Source of the DNA: Salinimicrobium sp. TH3
GTDB taxonomy: Bacteria > Bacteroidota > Bacteroidia > Flavobacteriales > Flavobacteriaceae
Direction: 5' to 3'
DNA: 64,000 bases
Assembly (NCBI RefSeq): GCF_026676115.1
Contig: NZ_JAPONB010000005.1
Coordinates: forward strand, 124,001-188,000
Positions 1-8,586 of the stretch are shown in pieces (position 1 is the first letter of the stretch; the number at the start of each line of letters is the position of its first letter). Below the pieces are notes generated by a model that was not told the origin of the DNA, did not search any database, and saw nothing but the letters and a program-made list of their open reading frames with translations. Position numbers and translations under genes: made by a program.

Positions 1-228
1 AGTTATTCCGGCAGTTGCGCCTTCAATATTTATTCCCAGGTCCCGGGCCTTGATCCCCATGATCGTAAACATACAACTACCCAGGGCCGTGGCGACAGTA
101 TCTGTTGGAGAAAAGGCTTCCCCTTTTCCCTGATTATCAATGGGCGCATCTGTAATGAAACTGCTTTTGCTTTGCAAATGTTCACATTTGGTCCTAAGCT
201 CCCCTAAATATGTCACTTTTGAAGTCAT
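1..228 (-). CDS. OsmC-family protein, 3' end off the window
   Basis: Predicted OsmC/Ohr-family protein, a cytoplasmic group that reduces organic peroxides through paired cysteines. Only the first 76 codons are present; the gene runs off the left edge. The stretch SPTDTVATALGSCM (residues 40-53) with Cys52 matches the conserved region round the first redox cysteine; the second cysteine would lie outside the window. The ATG overlaps the stop of the upstream LysM gene as TAATG, so the two are probably translationally coupled. Whether it is a true peroxidase or one of the less defined OsmC-like proteins cannot be decided from this half. Confidence 0.85.
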   Translation of the reverse strand, partial: MTSKVTYLGELRTKCEHLQSKSSFITDAPIDNQGKGEAFSPTDTVATALGSCMFTIMGIKARDLGINIEGATAGIT

Positions 229-2153
229 TACCGCACTACATTTAAATTAAGGTTGCGGTCGTAGGCAAGAATATAAACCGAATTGTTGATGTACCCCCCA
301 TTTGGCCTTTGCTCATAATTGAATTTATTCTCAACGTATTGTGTAGTTCCATCTTTTTTGATCGACTCATAAAGATTCCCGGCAGATGCCAGCCTTAGCA
401 GTACATCATAAGTTACGTCAAAACCTCTTACCGCAGCTGCTGAAGGCGTAACGCCGTATTTCTCAATATACTTTTTAATGAAATTCCGGTTCTTTTCGGG
501 ATCAAAAGCGCGATCAATCGATGGATAATGGAAGTTCAATTTTCCCAGGTGATTGTTGGAAATATTATCACTTTCAAAAGATTTATTTCTGTCGGTGGTC
601 AAAAGTGTGATCTTATAACTATCGGCCAGGGAGTTGAGGTATGAGGTCGCATTGCTCAATACACCAATCTTACTGGATTCCAGTATAACCCAATTTGGCC
701 TGGTTTTATCTAAAGCTCCTGCCACCTGTCCCTGATTGAGATATCCACCTTCTGAAGGAGTGATGACCCGTGCTGAAGGAAAGGCAGAAGAAAGTCTTCT
801 TCTTTTTTCTGAAGCACTTCCATCGGCAATAATGATTAGGTTCTTGCCTGCAGAATGTTCTGAAACATAAGTGATCATCGCCTCACTCAGCATTTCATCT
901 GTAGGACGTGCCTGCAGGAAATTATTAAGAGAGGCAGTCTCTCTTTTGGTAAGGGGAGAGATCACAGGAATATTCCGGTTTTCCATTGAACGTGCAACGG
1001 TTTCTACCGTAGACTGCAAAAGAGGTCCAATTACGGCATCTACATCATTGAAGTTATGAGTATTTAAAAGCACATTTACCTTCCCCGGATTCCCTTCGGT
1101 ATCCAAAAAAGTAACATTTGAAGAAATTCCCTTTGCCTTGGCAGAATCAATAGCCATAAGTACTCCGCTGTAAAAATCCAGTGAGAGTTGCATTACCTGG
1201 TCTTTCTTGATCCTTTCAGGAAAATTGTTGGAAGTATCGTTTACTACAAGCTTGTTCTTATTGAATGGCAACATCACCACCAGCTTTTTAGTCTCATAGT
1301 TATTGATCTTGCGCTCCAGGTTCACGTATTCTTCAACAACATATTCCCCTACTCCTTCAGCAAGCTCAATGTTGGGAATTCGTAAAACCATGCCCGATTT
1401 TAAACCATCGGTTAATGCGGGATTTAACGATTCAAGGGAATCCCGGCTTATTCCAAAGCGACGCGTAAGACTAAACAAAGTTTCCTGCGGCTGTACCTGG
1501 TAATATTTAAAGAGGTTTCCTTCCACATCCACAACTTTCTCCACATCCCCGTTACGAACCTTGATCACCATACCAGGCTGCAGGTTCTCCATGCTTGGAT
1601 TTAATCTTTGTAGATCGGCAATGGTGATGTTGTATTTCCGGGAAATACCGTAGAGGGTTTCCTGCGGAAGCACTACATGCTCCTTGACACTAAGGTCTAA
1701 TGGATTAGAACGTGGCGGTGTGCTGGTTTGGACCTCAACTTTAGCGGATTGTTTTGGGATCCTGATGCGTTCTCCCCTGCGAAGTTCACTGGAATAAAGA
1801 TGCTTATTATACTTTTTGATGGCCTCAATACTTACGTTGTACTGCTGAGACAGGCTAAACAGGGTTTCTTTCCTTTTTACCCGATGAATTTCAAATTGTT
1901 GATCGTCTCCTCCTGAAGTCTGAACATTTTCTACTGACCCTGAATTAACAGGCACTACCAACTTCCCTTCCGGCGTTATTCCGCGGCGGGCATCGGGGTT
2001 GTATTTAAAAAGGGTTTCTTCAGAAATATTGTATTGCCGGGCAATCTCCTGTGTAGTTTCTCCTTTCTTAACTATGTGATATTTGTACTGCTGTGCAAAA
2101 GCCTGGACGGCAAACATTTGAAAAAACAGGAAAAAAACTGCAATTTGTTTCAT
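228..2153 (-). CDS. Secreted LysM-repeat protein with periplasmic-binding-like C-terminal domain
   Basis: A 641-residue exported protein. The ATG at 2153 begins a clear signal peptide (MKQIAVFFLFFQ, cleavage near AFAQ); a longer reading from a TTG at 2177 would overlap guaA and bury the signal, so I reject it. Four LysM modules lie at about residues 25-69, 89-133, 159-199 and 217-260, each with the typical YxVxxxETLxxIxxxY pattern; LysM binds peptidoglycan glycan strands. Residues about 290-641 (starting KLVVMLPFNKNK) resemble a type I periplasmic-binding-protein fold, as in ABC substrate receptors and the LpoA activator of penicillin-binding proteins. No permease is adjacent, so a wall-associated sensor or activator is more likely than transport. 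It follows guaA by 10 bases and overlaps the OsmC gene. Confidence 0.85.
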   Translation of the reverse strand: MKQIAVFFLFFQMFAVQAFAQQYKYHIVKKGETTQEIARQYNISEETLFKYNPDARRGITPEGKLVVPVNSGSVENVQTSGGDDQQFEIHRVKRKETLFSLSQQYNVSIEAIKKYNKHLYSSELRRGERIRIPKQSAKVEVQTSTPPRSNPLDLSVKEHVVLPQETLYGISRKYNITIADLQRLNPSMENLQPGMVIKVRNGDVEKVVDVEGNLFKYYQVQPQETLFSLTRRFGISRDSLESLNPALTDGLKSGMVLRIPNIELAEGVGEYVVEEYVNLERKINNYETKKLVVMLPFNKNKLVVNDTSNNFPERIKKDQVMQLSLDFYSGVLMAIDSAKAKGISSNVTFLDTEGNPGKVNVLLNTHNFNDVDAVIGPLLQSTVETVARSMENRNIPVISPLTKRETASLNNFLQARPTDEMLSEAMITYVSEHSAGKNLIIIADGSASEKRRRLSSAFPSARVITPSEGGYLNQGQVAGALDKTRPNWVILESSKIGVLSNATSYLNSLADSYKITLLTTDRNKSFESDNISNNHLGKLNFHYPSIDRAFDPEKNRNFIKKYIEKYGVTPSAAAVRGFDVTYDVLLRLASAGNLYESIKKDGTTQYVENKFNYEQRPNGGYINNSVYILAYDRNLNLNVVR

Positions 2154-2163
2154 ATATCTTTTT

Positions 2164-3693
2164 TTATTCCCACTCAATAGTGGCGGGTGGTTTGGAGCTT
2201 ATGTCATACACTACCCTATTAACGCCTTTCACTCTGTTTATTATTGTGTTAGATGTTTTTTGTAAAAAGTCGTAAGGCAGGTTCACCCAGTCTGCCGTCA
2301 TTCCATCTGTGGATTCAACTGCACGCAAGGCAACAACTTTCTCATAGGTTCTTTCATCTCCCATTACCCCTACCGAATTAACCGGTAAAAGGATAGCACC
2401 AGCCTGCCATACCTTGTCGTATAACATCCATTCTTTAAGTCCATTTATAAAGATGGCATCTACCTCCTGTAAAATACGAACTTTCTCGGGGGTGATATCC
2501 CCAAGTATCCTAATTGCTAATCCTGGACCCGGGAAAGGATGCCTACCTAATAATTCTTTGTCAATTTCCAGCTCTGCTCCCACTCGCCTCACCTCATCTT
2601 TAAATAACATTCGAAGCGGCTCAACTACCTTTAGCTTCATATAAGCCGGTAAACCTCCCACGTTGTGGTGAGATTTTATGGTGACCGAAGGACCATTCAC
2701 AGAAACAGATTCAATAACGTCGGGATAAATCGTTCCCTGCGCAAGAAATTTCACATCCTGGATACGATGAGCCTCATCATCAAATACATCAATAAAAGTT
2801 TTTCCTATCGCCTTTCGTTTTCCTTCAGGATCGGAGATACCTGCCAGAGCTTCCAAAAAACGTGCCGAAGCATCTACCCCTCTTACGTTAAGCCCCATGT
2901 GCTTATACTGGTCCAGTACACTTTCAAACTCATCTTTTCTAAGAAGACCATTATTTACGAAAATGCAGTAAAGATTTTTACCAATGGCTTTGTGAAGAAG
3001 AACAGCAGCAACGGTAGAATCTACCCCACCGCTAAGACCCAGCACTACTTTATCATCGCCAATTTGCTTTTTTAGATCATCTACGGTCATATCTACAAAA
3101 GCCTCGGGAGTCCATTCCTGCGCTACTTTGGCGATCTTTACCAGGAAGTTCTCGAGCAGTTGCTTTCCATCTGTGGAGTGATAAACTTCCGGATGGAATT
3201 GAATAGCGTATGTCTCCTCACCATCAATGCGGTAAGCGGCATTCAGAACGTCTGGCGTACTTGCAAGGCGAATTCCGTTTTCAGGTAATTCCTTGATGGT
3301 ATCGCTATGGCTCATCCAAACCTGGGAATTTTCAGTTATATCTTCAAACAAACCTTCGTTGTCTTTGATCACCGAAAGGTTTGCGCGACCGTATTCTCTT
3401 ATTTCTGAAGCTTCCACTTTTCCGCCGTTAAAATGAGCGAGATACTGGGCGCCGTAACATACCGCTAGAATAGGTAACTTCTTCCTAATCTTGGAAAGAT
3501 CGGGATGAGGCGCATCTTCTGCTCTAACAGAAAAAGGACTTCCCGAAAGAATTACCGCTTTAAAAGTTGAAAGATCTGTAGGAATCTTATTGAAAGGGTG
3601 GATTTCGCAGTAAATATTCAGTTCTCTAACCCTGCGGGCGATCAACTGTGTGTATTGCGAACCAAAATCTAATATGAGGACGTTGTTGTGCAT
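2164..3693 (-). CDS. guaA: GMP synthase (glutamine-hydrolysing)
   Basis: Converts XMP to GMP with glutamine and ATP, the last step of guanine nucleotide synthesis. The 509-residue length is normal. The N-terminal class I glutamine amidotransferase domain shows [13 protein letters not shown], the nucleophile Cys in LAVCYGAQ (residue 79) and the His-Glu pair in QFHPEVYHS. The ATP pyrophosphatase domain carries the PP-loop [13 protein letters not shown], and the C-terminal dimerisation domain ends in KPPATIEWE, the usual GuaA tail. I choose the ATG at 3693; an in-frame TTG six bases upstream lies inside a candidate -7 promoter element. It is probably cotranscribed with the LysM protein downstream. 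Confidence 0.98.
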   Translation of the reverse strand: MHNNVLILDFGSQYTQLIARRVRELNIYCEIHPFNKIPTDLSTFKAVILSGSPFSVRAEDAPHPDLSKIRKKLPILAVCYGAQYLAHFNGGKVEASEIREYGRANLSVIKDNEGLFEDITENSQVWMSHSDTIKELPENGIRLASTPDVLNAAYRIDGEETYAIQFHPEVYHSTDGKQLLENFLVKIAKVAQEWTPEAFVDMTVDDLKKQIGDDKVVLGLSGGVDSTVAAVLLHKAIGKNLYCIFVNNGLLRKDEFESVLDQYKHMGLNVRGVDASARFLEALAGISDPEGKRKAIGKTFIDVFDDEAHRIQDVKFLAQGTIYPDVIESVSVNGPSVTIKSHHNVGGLPAYMKLKVVEPLRMLFKDEVRRVGAELEIDKELLGRHPFPGPGLAIRILGDITPEKVRILQEVDAIFINGLKEWMLYDKVWQAGAILLPVNSVGVMGDERTYEKVVALRAVESTDGMTADWVNLPYDFLQKTSNTIINRVKGVNRVVYDISSKPPATIEWE

Positions 3694-3696
3694 GCG

Positions 3697-3704
3697 CAAA
3701 AATA
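3697..3704 (-). promoter_or_regulatory. Candidate -7 element of guaA
   Basis: On the minus strand the sequence reads TATTTTTG, an exact fit to the Bacteroidota -7 consensus TAnnTTTG. Its position implies transcription starting almost at the guaA ATG (3693), hence a very short or absent leader. I see no convincing -33 TTTG at the expected distance, so this is a motif match only. Confidence 0.4.
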
Positions 3705-3720
3705 GGAATTTGAGGTAAAA

Positions 3721-3753
3721 TTTGACCCTGCATACACTTATTTTATATCTTTA
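3721..3753 (+). promoter_or_regulatory. Candidate promoter of the SIMPL gene
   Basis: TTTG at 3721-3724 and TATCTTTA at 3746-3753 are separated by 21 bases and match the Bacteroidota -33/-7 pattern with one mismatch (the last base of TAnnTTTG). The gene start follows at 3782. Confidence 0.4.
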
Positions 3754-3781
3754 AATAAATTTCCCTTTCATATCTGGCTCT

Positions 3782-4507
3782 ATGAAACACATTGCTGCTA
3801 TTGTTTTTTCTGCTGCTATTGTACTGGCTGCATATATTTTGGGTAGTTCTTATGTAAAAAGAGCAACTCCACCGGGAGTTATCTCGGTCACCGGGTCTGG
3901 AAGTGAAGATTTTACCTCAGACCTTATTGTGTGGGAAGGAACCTTTTCCCAAATGAACCTGGAGCTGCAAACAGCTTTTGAAAGGCTAAATGAAGACAAG
4001 GAAACTGTAAAAGAATATTTGATCTCTAAAGGGATTGAGGAGGATAATTTTGTTTTTAACTCGGTGCAGACTATTGAACAAACCGAAGCTCAATACCAGG
4101 ATGGTAATTACGTAGGTAATATTTTTAAAGGATATCTACTGCAGCAAACCGTAAAGATCGAATCTAAAGATGTTCCAAAGGTTGAACAGGTATCGCGGGA
4201 AATAACCGAACTTTTGCAAAAAGGTGTACAACTTAACTCCACGCCCCCACGCTATTACTACACCAAATTGTCTGACCTGAAGATCCAAATGATCTCTGCA
4301 GCAACAGAAGATGCACGCCTAAGAGCCGAAAAAATAGCCGAGAACAGCGGGAGTGATCTGGGCTCCCTTAGAAGTGCCGACCTTGGGGTCTTCCAGATCA
4401 TTGGACAAAACAGTGGGGAAGATTTTACCTGGGGCGGCGCATATAACACTGCCGATAAAAAGAAAACAGCTTCTGTCACTATGAGACTGGAATTCGAAAT
4501 AGATTAA
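3782..4507 (+). CDS. SIMPL-domain protein, membrane-anchored
   Basis: A 241-residue protein of the SIMPL/DUF541 family. An N-terminal hydrophobic segment (about residues 4-22) would act as an uncleaved anchor or signal, leaving the rest in the periplasm. The family start VISVTGSGSEDFTSD is visible at about residues 37-51, followed by the alternating helices and strands of the fold and the late SVTMRLEFEI strand. Family members include the E. coli oxidative-stress protein YggE and BP26 of Brucella, which can form ring-like channels; no catalytic residues are known. It is transcribed divergently from guaA and stands alone. Function here is unassigned. Confidence 0.85.
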   Translation: MKHIAAIVFSAAIVLAAYILGSSYVKRATPPGVISVTGSGSEDFTSDLIVWEGTFSQMNLELQTAFERLNEDKETVKEYLISKGIEEDNFVFNSVQTIEQTEAQYQDGNYVGNIFKGYLLQQTVKIESKDVPKVEQVSREITELLQKGVQLNSTPPRYYYTKLSDLKIQMISAATEDARLRAEKIAENSGSDLGSLRSADLGVFQIIGQNSGEDFTWGGAYNTADKKKTASVTMRLEFEID

Positions 4508-4624
4508 TTTAATTTCATTTCTGCTGAAGCCAACCGGAAGTTAAGGAGTCTTCAAAATGGCATTTTTGAGAGGTTAGCTTTTTAAACTTTTCCCAAACCT
4601 GACGACTGATTCTCATGCTTTTAA

Positions 4625-4632
4625 TATTTTTG
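4625..4632 (+). promoter_or_regulatory. Candidate -7 element of the DUF2071 gene
   Basis: TATTTTTG fits TAnnTTTG exactly and lies 23 bases before the ATG at 4656. No clear -33 element is present at the usual distance. Confidence 0.35.
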
Positions 4633-4655
4633 AAAGAATCCTATTACATTCCAGC

Positions 4656-5369
4656 ATGAAACTCTCTATTTCTTCTGAATTCAGAAAAGTTGCATTAATT
4701 ACTTATACTATTTCTGCTGAAGTCGTTGAAAAATATCTGCCAGATCATACAAAACTTGATTTCTACAATGGAGAATGCCTTATAAGTCTGGTAGGATTTC
4801 AGGTGCAAAAACTGAAGGTTAGCGGTGTAAAATTACCCTTGCTGAAGGATTTTGAAGAAATTGATCTACAAATTTATGTGAAGCGATTTGACGGTGCCAA
4901 ATGGAGAAAAGGAGTGGTAGTTATTAAAAGGATCTTTGACCAGCCAGGGGCCGCAGCTTTGACCAATACCATCTTCAAAACCAACTACACCTCTCTCCAG
5001 GCTACAGGAACTATTAAGGAAACGGAAGAATCTTTAGTGGTAAAGTATTCCTGGCAATACAATAAAATGAACCAGAATTTCCAGGTGAGAAGTAGTCACC
5101 TGGCCGCTCCATACGATACAAATACCGAAGCTGCTTTTCTTCTGGATCGACCATACGGATACCTCAAGGCAGGAGAAAAAACTTTTGAATACCAGTTAGA
5201 TCATGTTGACTGGCATCTTTACACTGTGGAGGAGTATGCTGTTGATATAGATTTTTCCCGGCAATTTGATCCTGCTTTTAACCTTCTTAACGAACAAAAC
5301 CCGCGCTCGGTGATCCTTACCGAAGGTTCTACTGTGGAAATAGGAGAAAATCAACTGGTAACCTCATAA
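4656..5369 (+). CDS. DUF2071 (YqjF-like) family protein
   Basis: A 237-residue cytoplasmic protein with the look of the DUF2071/YqjF family, which has an acetoacetate-decarboxylase-like beta fold. Visible family traits are the early block in which a leaving hydrophobic strand leads to YLPDHTKLDFYNGECLISLVGFQ, the middle VVIKRIFDQPGAA and the late DRPYGYLKAGEKTFEYQLDH region. No signal peptide or membrane segment is present. The biochemical role of the family is unknown, and the catalytic lysine of true acetoacetate decarboxylases cannot be placed with certainty. It is flanked by non-coding bases on both sides and seems monocistronic. Confidence 0.75.
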   Translation: MKLSISSEFRKVALITYTISAEVVEKYLPDHTKLDFYNGECLISLVGFQVQKLKVSGVKLPLLKDFEEIDLQIYVKRFDGAKWRKGVVVIKRIFDQPGAAALTNTIFKTNYTSLQATGTIKETEESLVVKYSWQYNKMNQNFQVRSSHLAAPYDTNTEAAFLLDRPYGYLKAGEKTFEYQLDHVDWHLYTVEEYAVDIDFSRQFDPAFNLLNEQNPRSVILTEGSTVEIGENQLVTS

Positions 5370-5393
5370 TTTTTCTCATTACTAATTGTAGAT

Positions 5394-5433
5394 ACAAGAA
5401 AAAACCCAGGATTGGTTAATCTACCAATCCCGG
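5394..5433 (-). terminator. Terminator after the decarboxylase
   Basis: On the minus strand an 11-bp stem (5423-5433 with 5406-5416, one G-T wobble, six-base loop) is followed by GTTTTTTC. It closes the bshC-decarboxylase transcript; the plus-strand DUF2071 gene ends just beyond, so it may also slow read-through from that side. Confidence 0.75.
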
Positions 5434-5465
5434 ATTTTAAATTTTAAATCCTGAACCAGAAACGA

Positions 5466-6851
5466 CTATTTCATTGTTTCCAGAATTATATCAATATCTT
5501 TTTCGGTAGTTTCAGGATTAATGAAACAGAAACGGGAAATGGTTTCATAACCGTCTTCTCCCTTCCATTTTGTTGGTGTTACCAGCGCAATTCCGTTTTT
5601 GTGGTTGCGGTAGGTCCAATCCCTATAATCATCGGGAGTCCAGCCTTTTCTTCGGAAAAGAACAACCGAAAGGCTGGCCGGCCGCACCAGTTCCAGGTTC
5701 TCATCTTCTTCGATCTTTTTTGCAGCGATCTTGGCAAGCTTAATTCCCTTTTCTATGGCATTGGTGTACTTATCTGTTCCGTGCATTGCCAGTGAGAACC
5801 ATAAAGGCATCCCACGAATTCTTCGGGTAAGCTGAATCTGGTAATCTGCCGGGTTGAATCCCTGGGCTCCTTCATCCTTAAAGATCTCCAGGTAAGAACC
5901 TTTTTGGGAATGCGCTTCGGCTGCAAGTTCCATGTCCTTATAAATCACTGCACCACAGTCATAGGGGGAAAAAAGCCATTTATGAGGATCAATTGTAATA
6001 CTGTCTGCTCTTTCAATCCCATTAAAAAGATGACGTACAGAGGGCGCAGCAAGGGCGCCGCCACCGTATGCAGCATCTACGTGAAACCATAGATCTTCTT
6101 TTTCACAAACATCAGCGATAGAATCGAGTTCATCAATGATCCCGGCATTTGTAGTCCCGCCGGTAGCTACCACTGCAAAAAGCCTTTTTCGGTCCTTTTC
6201 TTCCAGCTCGTCAATAGCCAATTGTAAGGTATTTCCCCTAAGGTTTTCATCTGGGCAGTCGATCATGACTACATCGGCATCCATAACTTTTGCCATTGCC
6301 TGTATTGATGAATGCGCACCATTGGAGGTGAGCAATAAAGCCTTTACTCCAATATTACCGGAATCTTTCTTTCTCCAGGCCTCACGTGCTGCCACCATCC
6401 CCGAAAGATTTGCGGCCGTACCTCCACTGGTGAATACTCCAAATGATCCTTTTGGCAACCCCGTAAGGGAAACCAGCCATTTCATCGCCTGATTTTCACA
6501 GAAAATTCCGCCGGCACCTTCCATCCAGTAAGCACCGTGGATACTTGACGCCGAAGTTACAAGGTCAAACATGATGGCCGCCCTGGTAGGCGCTGCAGGC
6601 ACAAAAGCGAGGTGGCGGGGGTGATCGATAGGCACTGTAGCTTTCACCAGAATATCCCTGAACATTTTAAAAGCTACTTCTCCTCCAATTCCTTTAGGGG
6701 TGATTGTCTCCCCAACCATTTCCAGTAACTCCTCCTCTCTTTTAGGAGCACCCAGTTCGGGCGTGACATTAGAGATACGGTCAACTGTATATTTCATTAC
6801 ATCGAGGGTCATTTCAACCAGGTCGATGTCTATTTTATGCATTTTCGTCAT
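5466..6851 (-). CDS. PLP-dependent group II amino-acid decarboxylase
   Basis: A 461-residue pyridoxal-5'-phosphate enzyme of the group II decarboxylase family (aromatic-L-amino-acid, glutamate and 2,4-diaminobutyrate decarboxylases). The Schiff-base lysine is Lys291 in ITIDPHKWLF, the ring-stacking histidine is His180 in SNGAHSS, and Asp259 in HVDAAYGGG would hold the pyridine nitrogen. The phosphate loop is TSGGTAANL. The substrate cannot be read from the sequence; aromatic amino acids or diaminobutyrate are the likeliest. The start overlaps the stop of bshC as ATGA, which ties the two genes in one transcript. Confidence 0.9.
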   Translation of the reverse strand: MTKMHKIDIDLVEMTLDVMKYTVDRISNVTPELGAPKREEELLEMVGETITPKGIGGEVAFKMFRDILVKATVPIDHPRHLAFVPAAPTRAAIMFDLVTSASSIHGAYWMEGAGGIFCENQAMKWLVSLTGLPKGSFGVFTSGGTAANLSGMVAAREAWRKKDSGNIGVKALLLTSNGAHSSIQAMAKVMDADVVMIDCPDENLRGNTLQLAIDELEEKDRKRLFAVVATGGTTNAGIIDELDSIADVCEKEDLWFHVDAAYGGGALAAPSVRHLFNGIERADSITIDPHKWLFSPYDCGAVIYKDMELAAEAHSQKGSYLEIFKDEGAQGFNPADYQIQLTRRIRGMPLWFSLAMHGTDKYTNAIEKGIKLAKIAAKKIEEDENLELVRPASLSVVLFRRKGWTPDDYRDWTYRNHKNGIALVTPTKWKGEDGYETISRFCFINPETTEKDIDIILETMK

Positions 6852-8467
6852 AACGAAAGAATATCAAATTTTAATTCTAGTGGCCTTAAAGACTGCAGGA
6901 GATTTGGTATAAGAGTATCACCGTATTCCAGGTAAAACTCAGAGAAATTATGATGCCGTTCCTGTAGCCCCTGTCCGGGAAATAAATCCTGCTGCAAGGC
7001 AGCTATTCGGGAAACCTCATCTTCCAGTTTTCTCTTCTGCGCTTTTAATAATCGTTTTTCCAGGTGGTCAAGGCCTTTTAATTGTTTTACCTCCTGGGCT
7101 TTTACCGCGTTTATAAATGTTTTATCTGTCTTTTCTGCCAGTTCGTACATTCCCTGAAATTGTTGCACCAAATGCTCTTTTTGAGGGGAAAAGTCAATAT
7201 CAATATTTGAAATCTGGCGGACTTTCCTGTTGATCAATTCGTGTGACTTCAGGAAAAGTTCGGGTAAAGTAATATTCAGTTTTTTCCTTTTTTTGTCCTG
7301 TTTTTCTGTTTGAAGCAAAGCAGAATTCCGAAGTAAGAGAACGGGAAAAGTAACATTTGTTTTTTCAAACAGTTTTTTTAGCTGAAACCAATAGGCCAGC
7401 TCTCCGCCTCCCCCAATGTAACACAGGTTGGGAAGGATCACTTCTTCATATAGAGGGCGTAAAAGCACATTGGGACTAAATCTTTCAGGATGTTCCTTGA
7501 TCAACTCCTGCAGTTCTTCTCTGGTCCAGGTGATCTCCTGTTCATGTACAAAGAATTTCCCGTCTTTTTCAATGATTCGCTCCCGAAGTCCTTCTTCCAG
7601 GTAAAAAAGATTTACTTCTCTAGGATTTACCTGTACCCCATACCCTTCTTTTTCTAAAGCTTCGGTTTTTTGCTGAGCGGTTTTAAAAGAAACCTGCTCA
7701 AAAAGCTCCTGCTCAATATATGGGCTATACAATTTTTTCAAATTAGAATCATGGGCGTCAAGGATCACAAGTCCCTCATCTTTAAAAAGCTCATTTGCGA
7801 GATAACGGGTAGCATCGGCAAGATTGTCGTGCTCTAAATAAGCTTTTTGGAACCATTCCTTCAGCTGTTTCGCATTTTTGCTGTTGCCAATTTCAGCTGA
7901 AAAAAGTTCAAAGACATCATTTAAACCTTCAGTAGGCAGTTCTCCAACGGGTCCTCCCGACTTATTATTCTGTGGGGGATTCCACTGAAATTTCTTTCCG
8001 TGGAGATTAAAAAAACTGATCTCTTCAAAATCATGATCTTCGGTCGCCATCCAGTAAACCGGCACAAAATTATAATCTGGATATTCCTTTTTAAGGTCGG
8101 CAGCAAGATTAATTGCAGTGACGATCTTGTAAAGGAAATATAGTGGACCTGTAAAAAGGTTTAGCTGGTGGCCTGTAGTGACAGTAAAAGTTGTGTCATC
8201 TTTTAATAGTTCAATATTTCCTGCAGTGGCTTCGGTAAGCTTAATATTTTGGTATTGCTCCTTCAGGACCTTTACGAGAACAGCACGTTTTTCGTTACCG
8301 CCATGATTGTCGTAATTATCTTTTTTGGAAAGGATCTGTTTTCCGAAGTTTTCAAGGGTGGGAAATAAACCATAAAACTGCTCTACATTCTCTTTTTGAT
8401 CCAGATAGTCGTTCACCAGGGGGGTAAAAAAATTAGTATCCCGATACGAAAGAGAGTTTTTCTGCAT
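6848..8467 (-). CDS. bshC: Bacillithiol biosynthesis cysteine-adding enzyme BshC
   Basis: Adds cysteine to glucosaminyl-malate, the last step in making bacillithiol, the low-molecular-weight thiol of Firmicutes and many Bacteroidota. The 539-residue length and the blocks TGHQLNLFTGPLYFLYK, PVYWMATEDHDFEE and YIGGGGELAYW are characteristic. A C-terminal coiled coil (about residues 430-515, rich in K, E and L) fits the dimerisation helices of the family. The start is the ATG at 8467; the upstream extension begins with TTG. bshA and bshB are not in the window. The downstream decarboxylase overlaps it by four bases. Confidence 0.95.
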   Translation of the reverse strand: MQKNSLSYRDTNFFTPLVNDYLDQKENVEQFYGLFPTLENFGKQILSKKDNYDNHGGNEKRAVLVKVLKEQYQNIKLTEATAGNIELLKDDTTFTVTTGHQLNLFTGPLYFLYKIVTAINLAADLKKEYPDYNFVPVYWMATEDHDFEEISFFNLHGKKFQWNPPQNNKSGGPVGELPTEGLNDVFELFSAEIGNSKNAKQLKEWFQKAYLEHDNLADATRYLANELFKDEGLVILDAHDSNLKKLYSPYIEQELFEQVSFKTAQQKTEALEKEGYGVQVNPREVNLFYLEEGLRERIIEKDGKFFVHEQEITWTREELQELIKEHPERFSPNVLLRPLYEEVILPNLCYIGGGGELAYWFQLKKLFEKTNVTFPVLLLRNSALLQTEKQDKKRKKLNITLPELFLKSHELINRKVRQISNIDIDFSPQKEHLVQQFQGMYELAEKTDKTFINAVKAQEVKQLKGLDHLEKRLLKAQKRKLEDEVSRIAALQQDLFPGQGLQERHHNFSEFYLEYGDTLIPNLLQSLRPLELKFDILSL

Positions 8468-8586
8468 TGAAAGGAGTTTTGGCAAATATACAATTAAGAG
8501 CGGTGGTGGTAAAATCAATAAAAAGATATTGACAGAGATAAAGTTTTATATTTACCATCTAAAATTAACATGGAAAAGTTCCCCTT

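Noticed and set aside
2665-3075. 136-residue open frame on the plus strand opposite guaA
   Set aside because: It lies wholly inside guaA, has no recognisable domain, and the guaA frame is beyond doubt.
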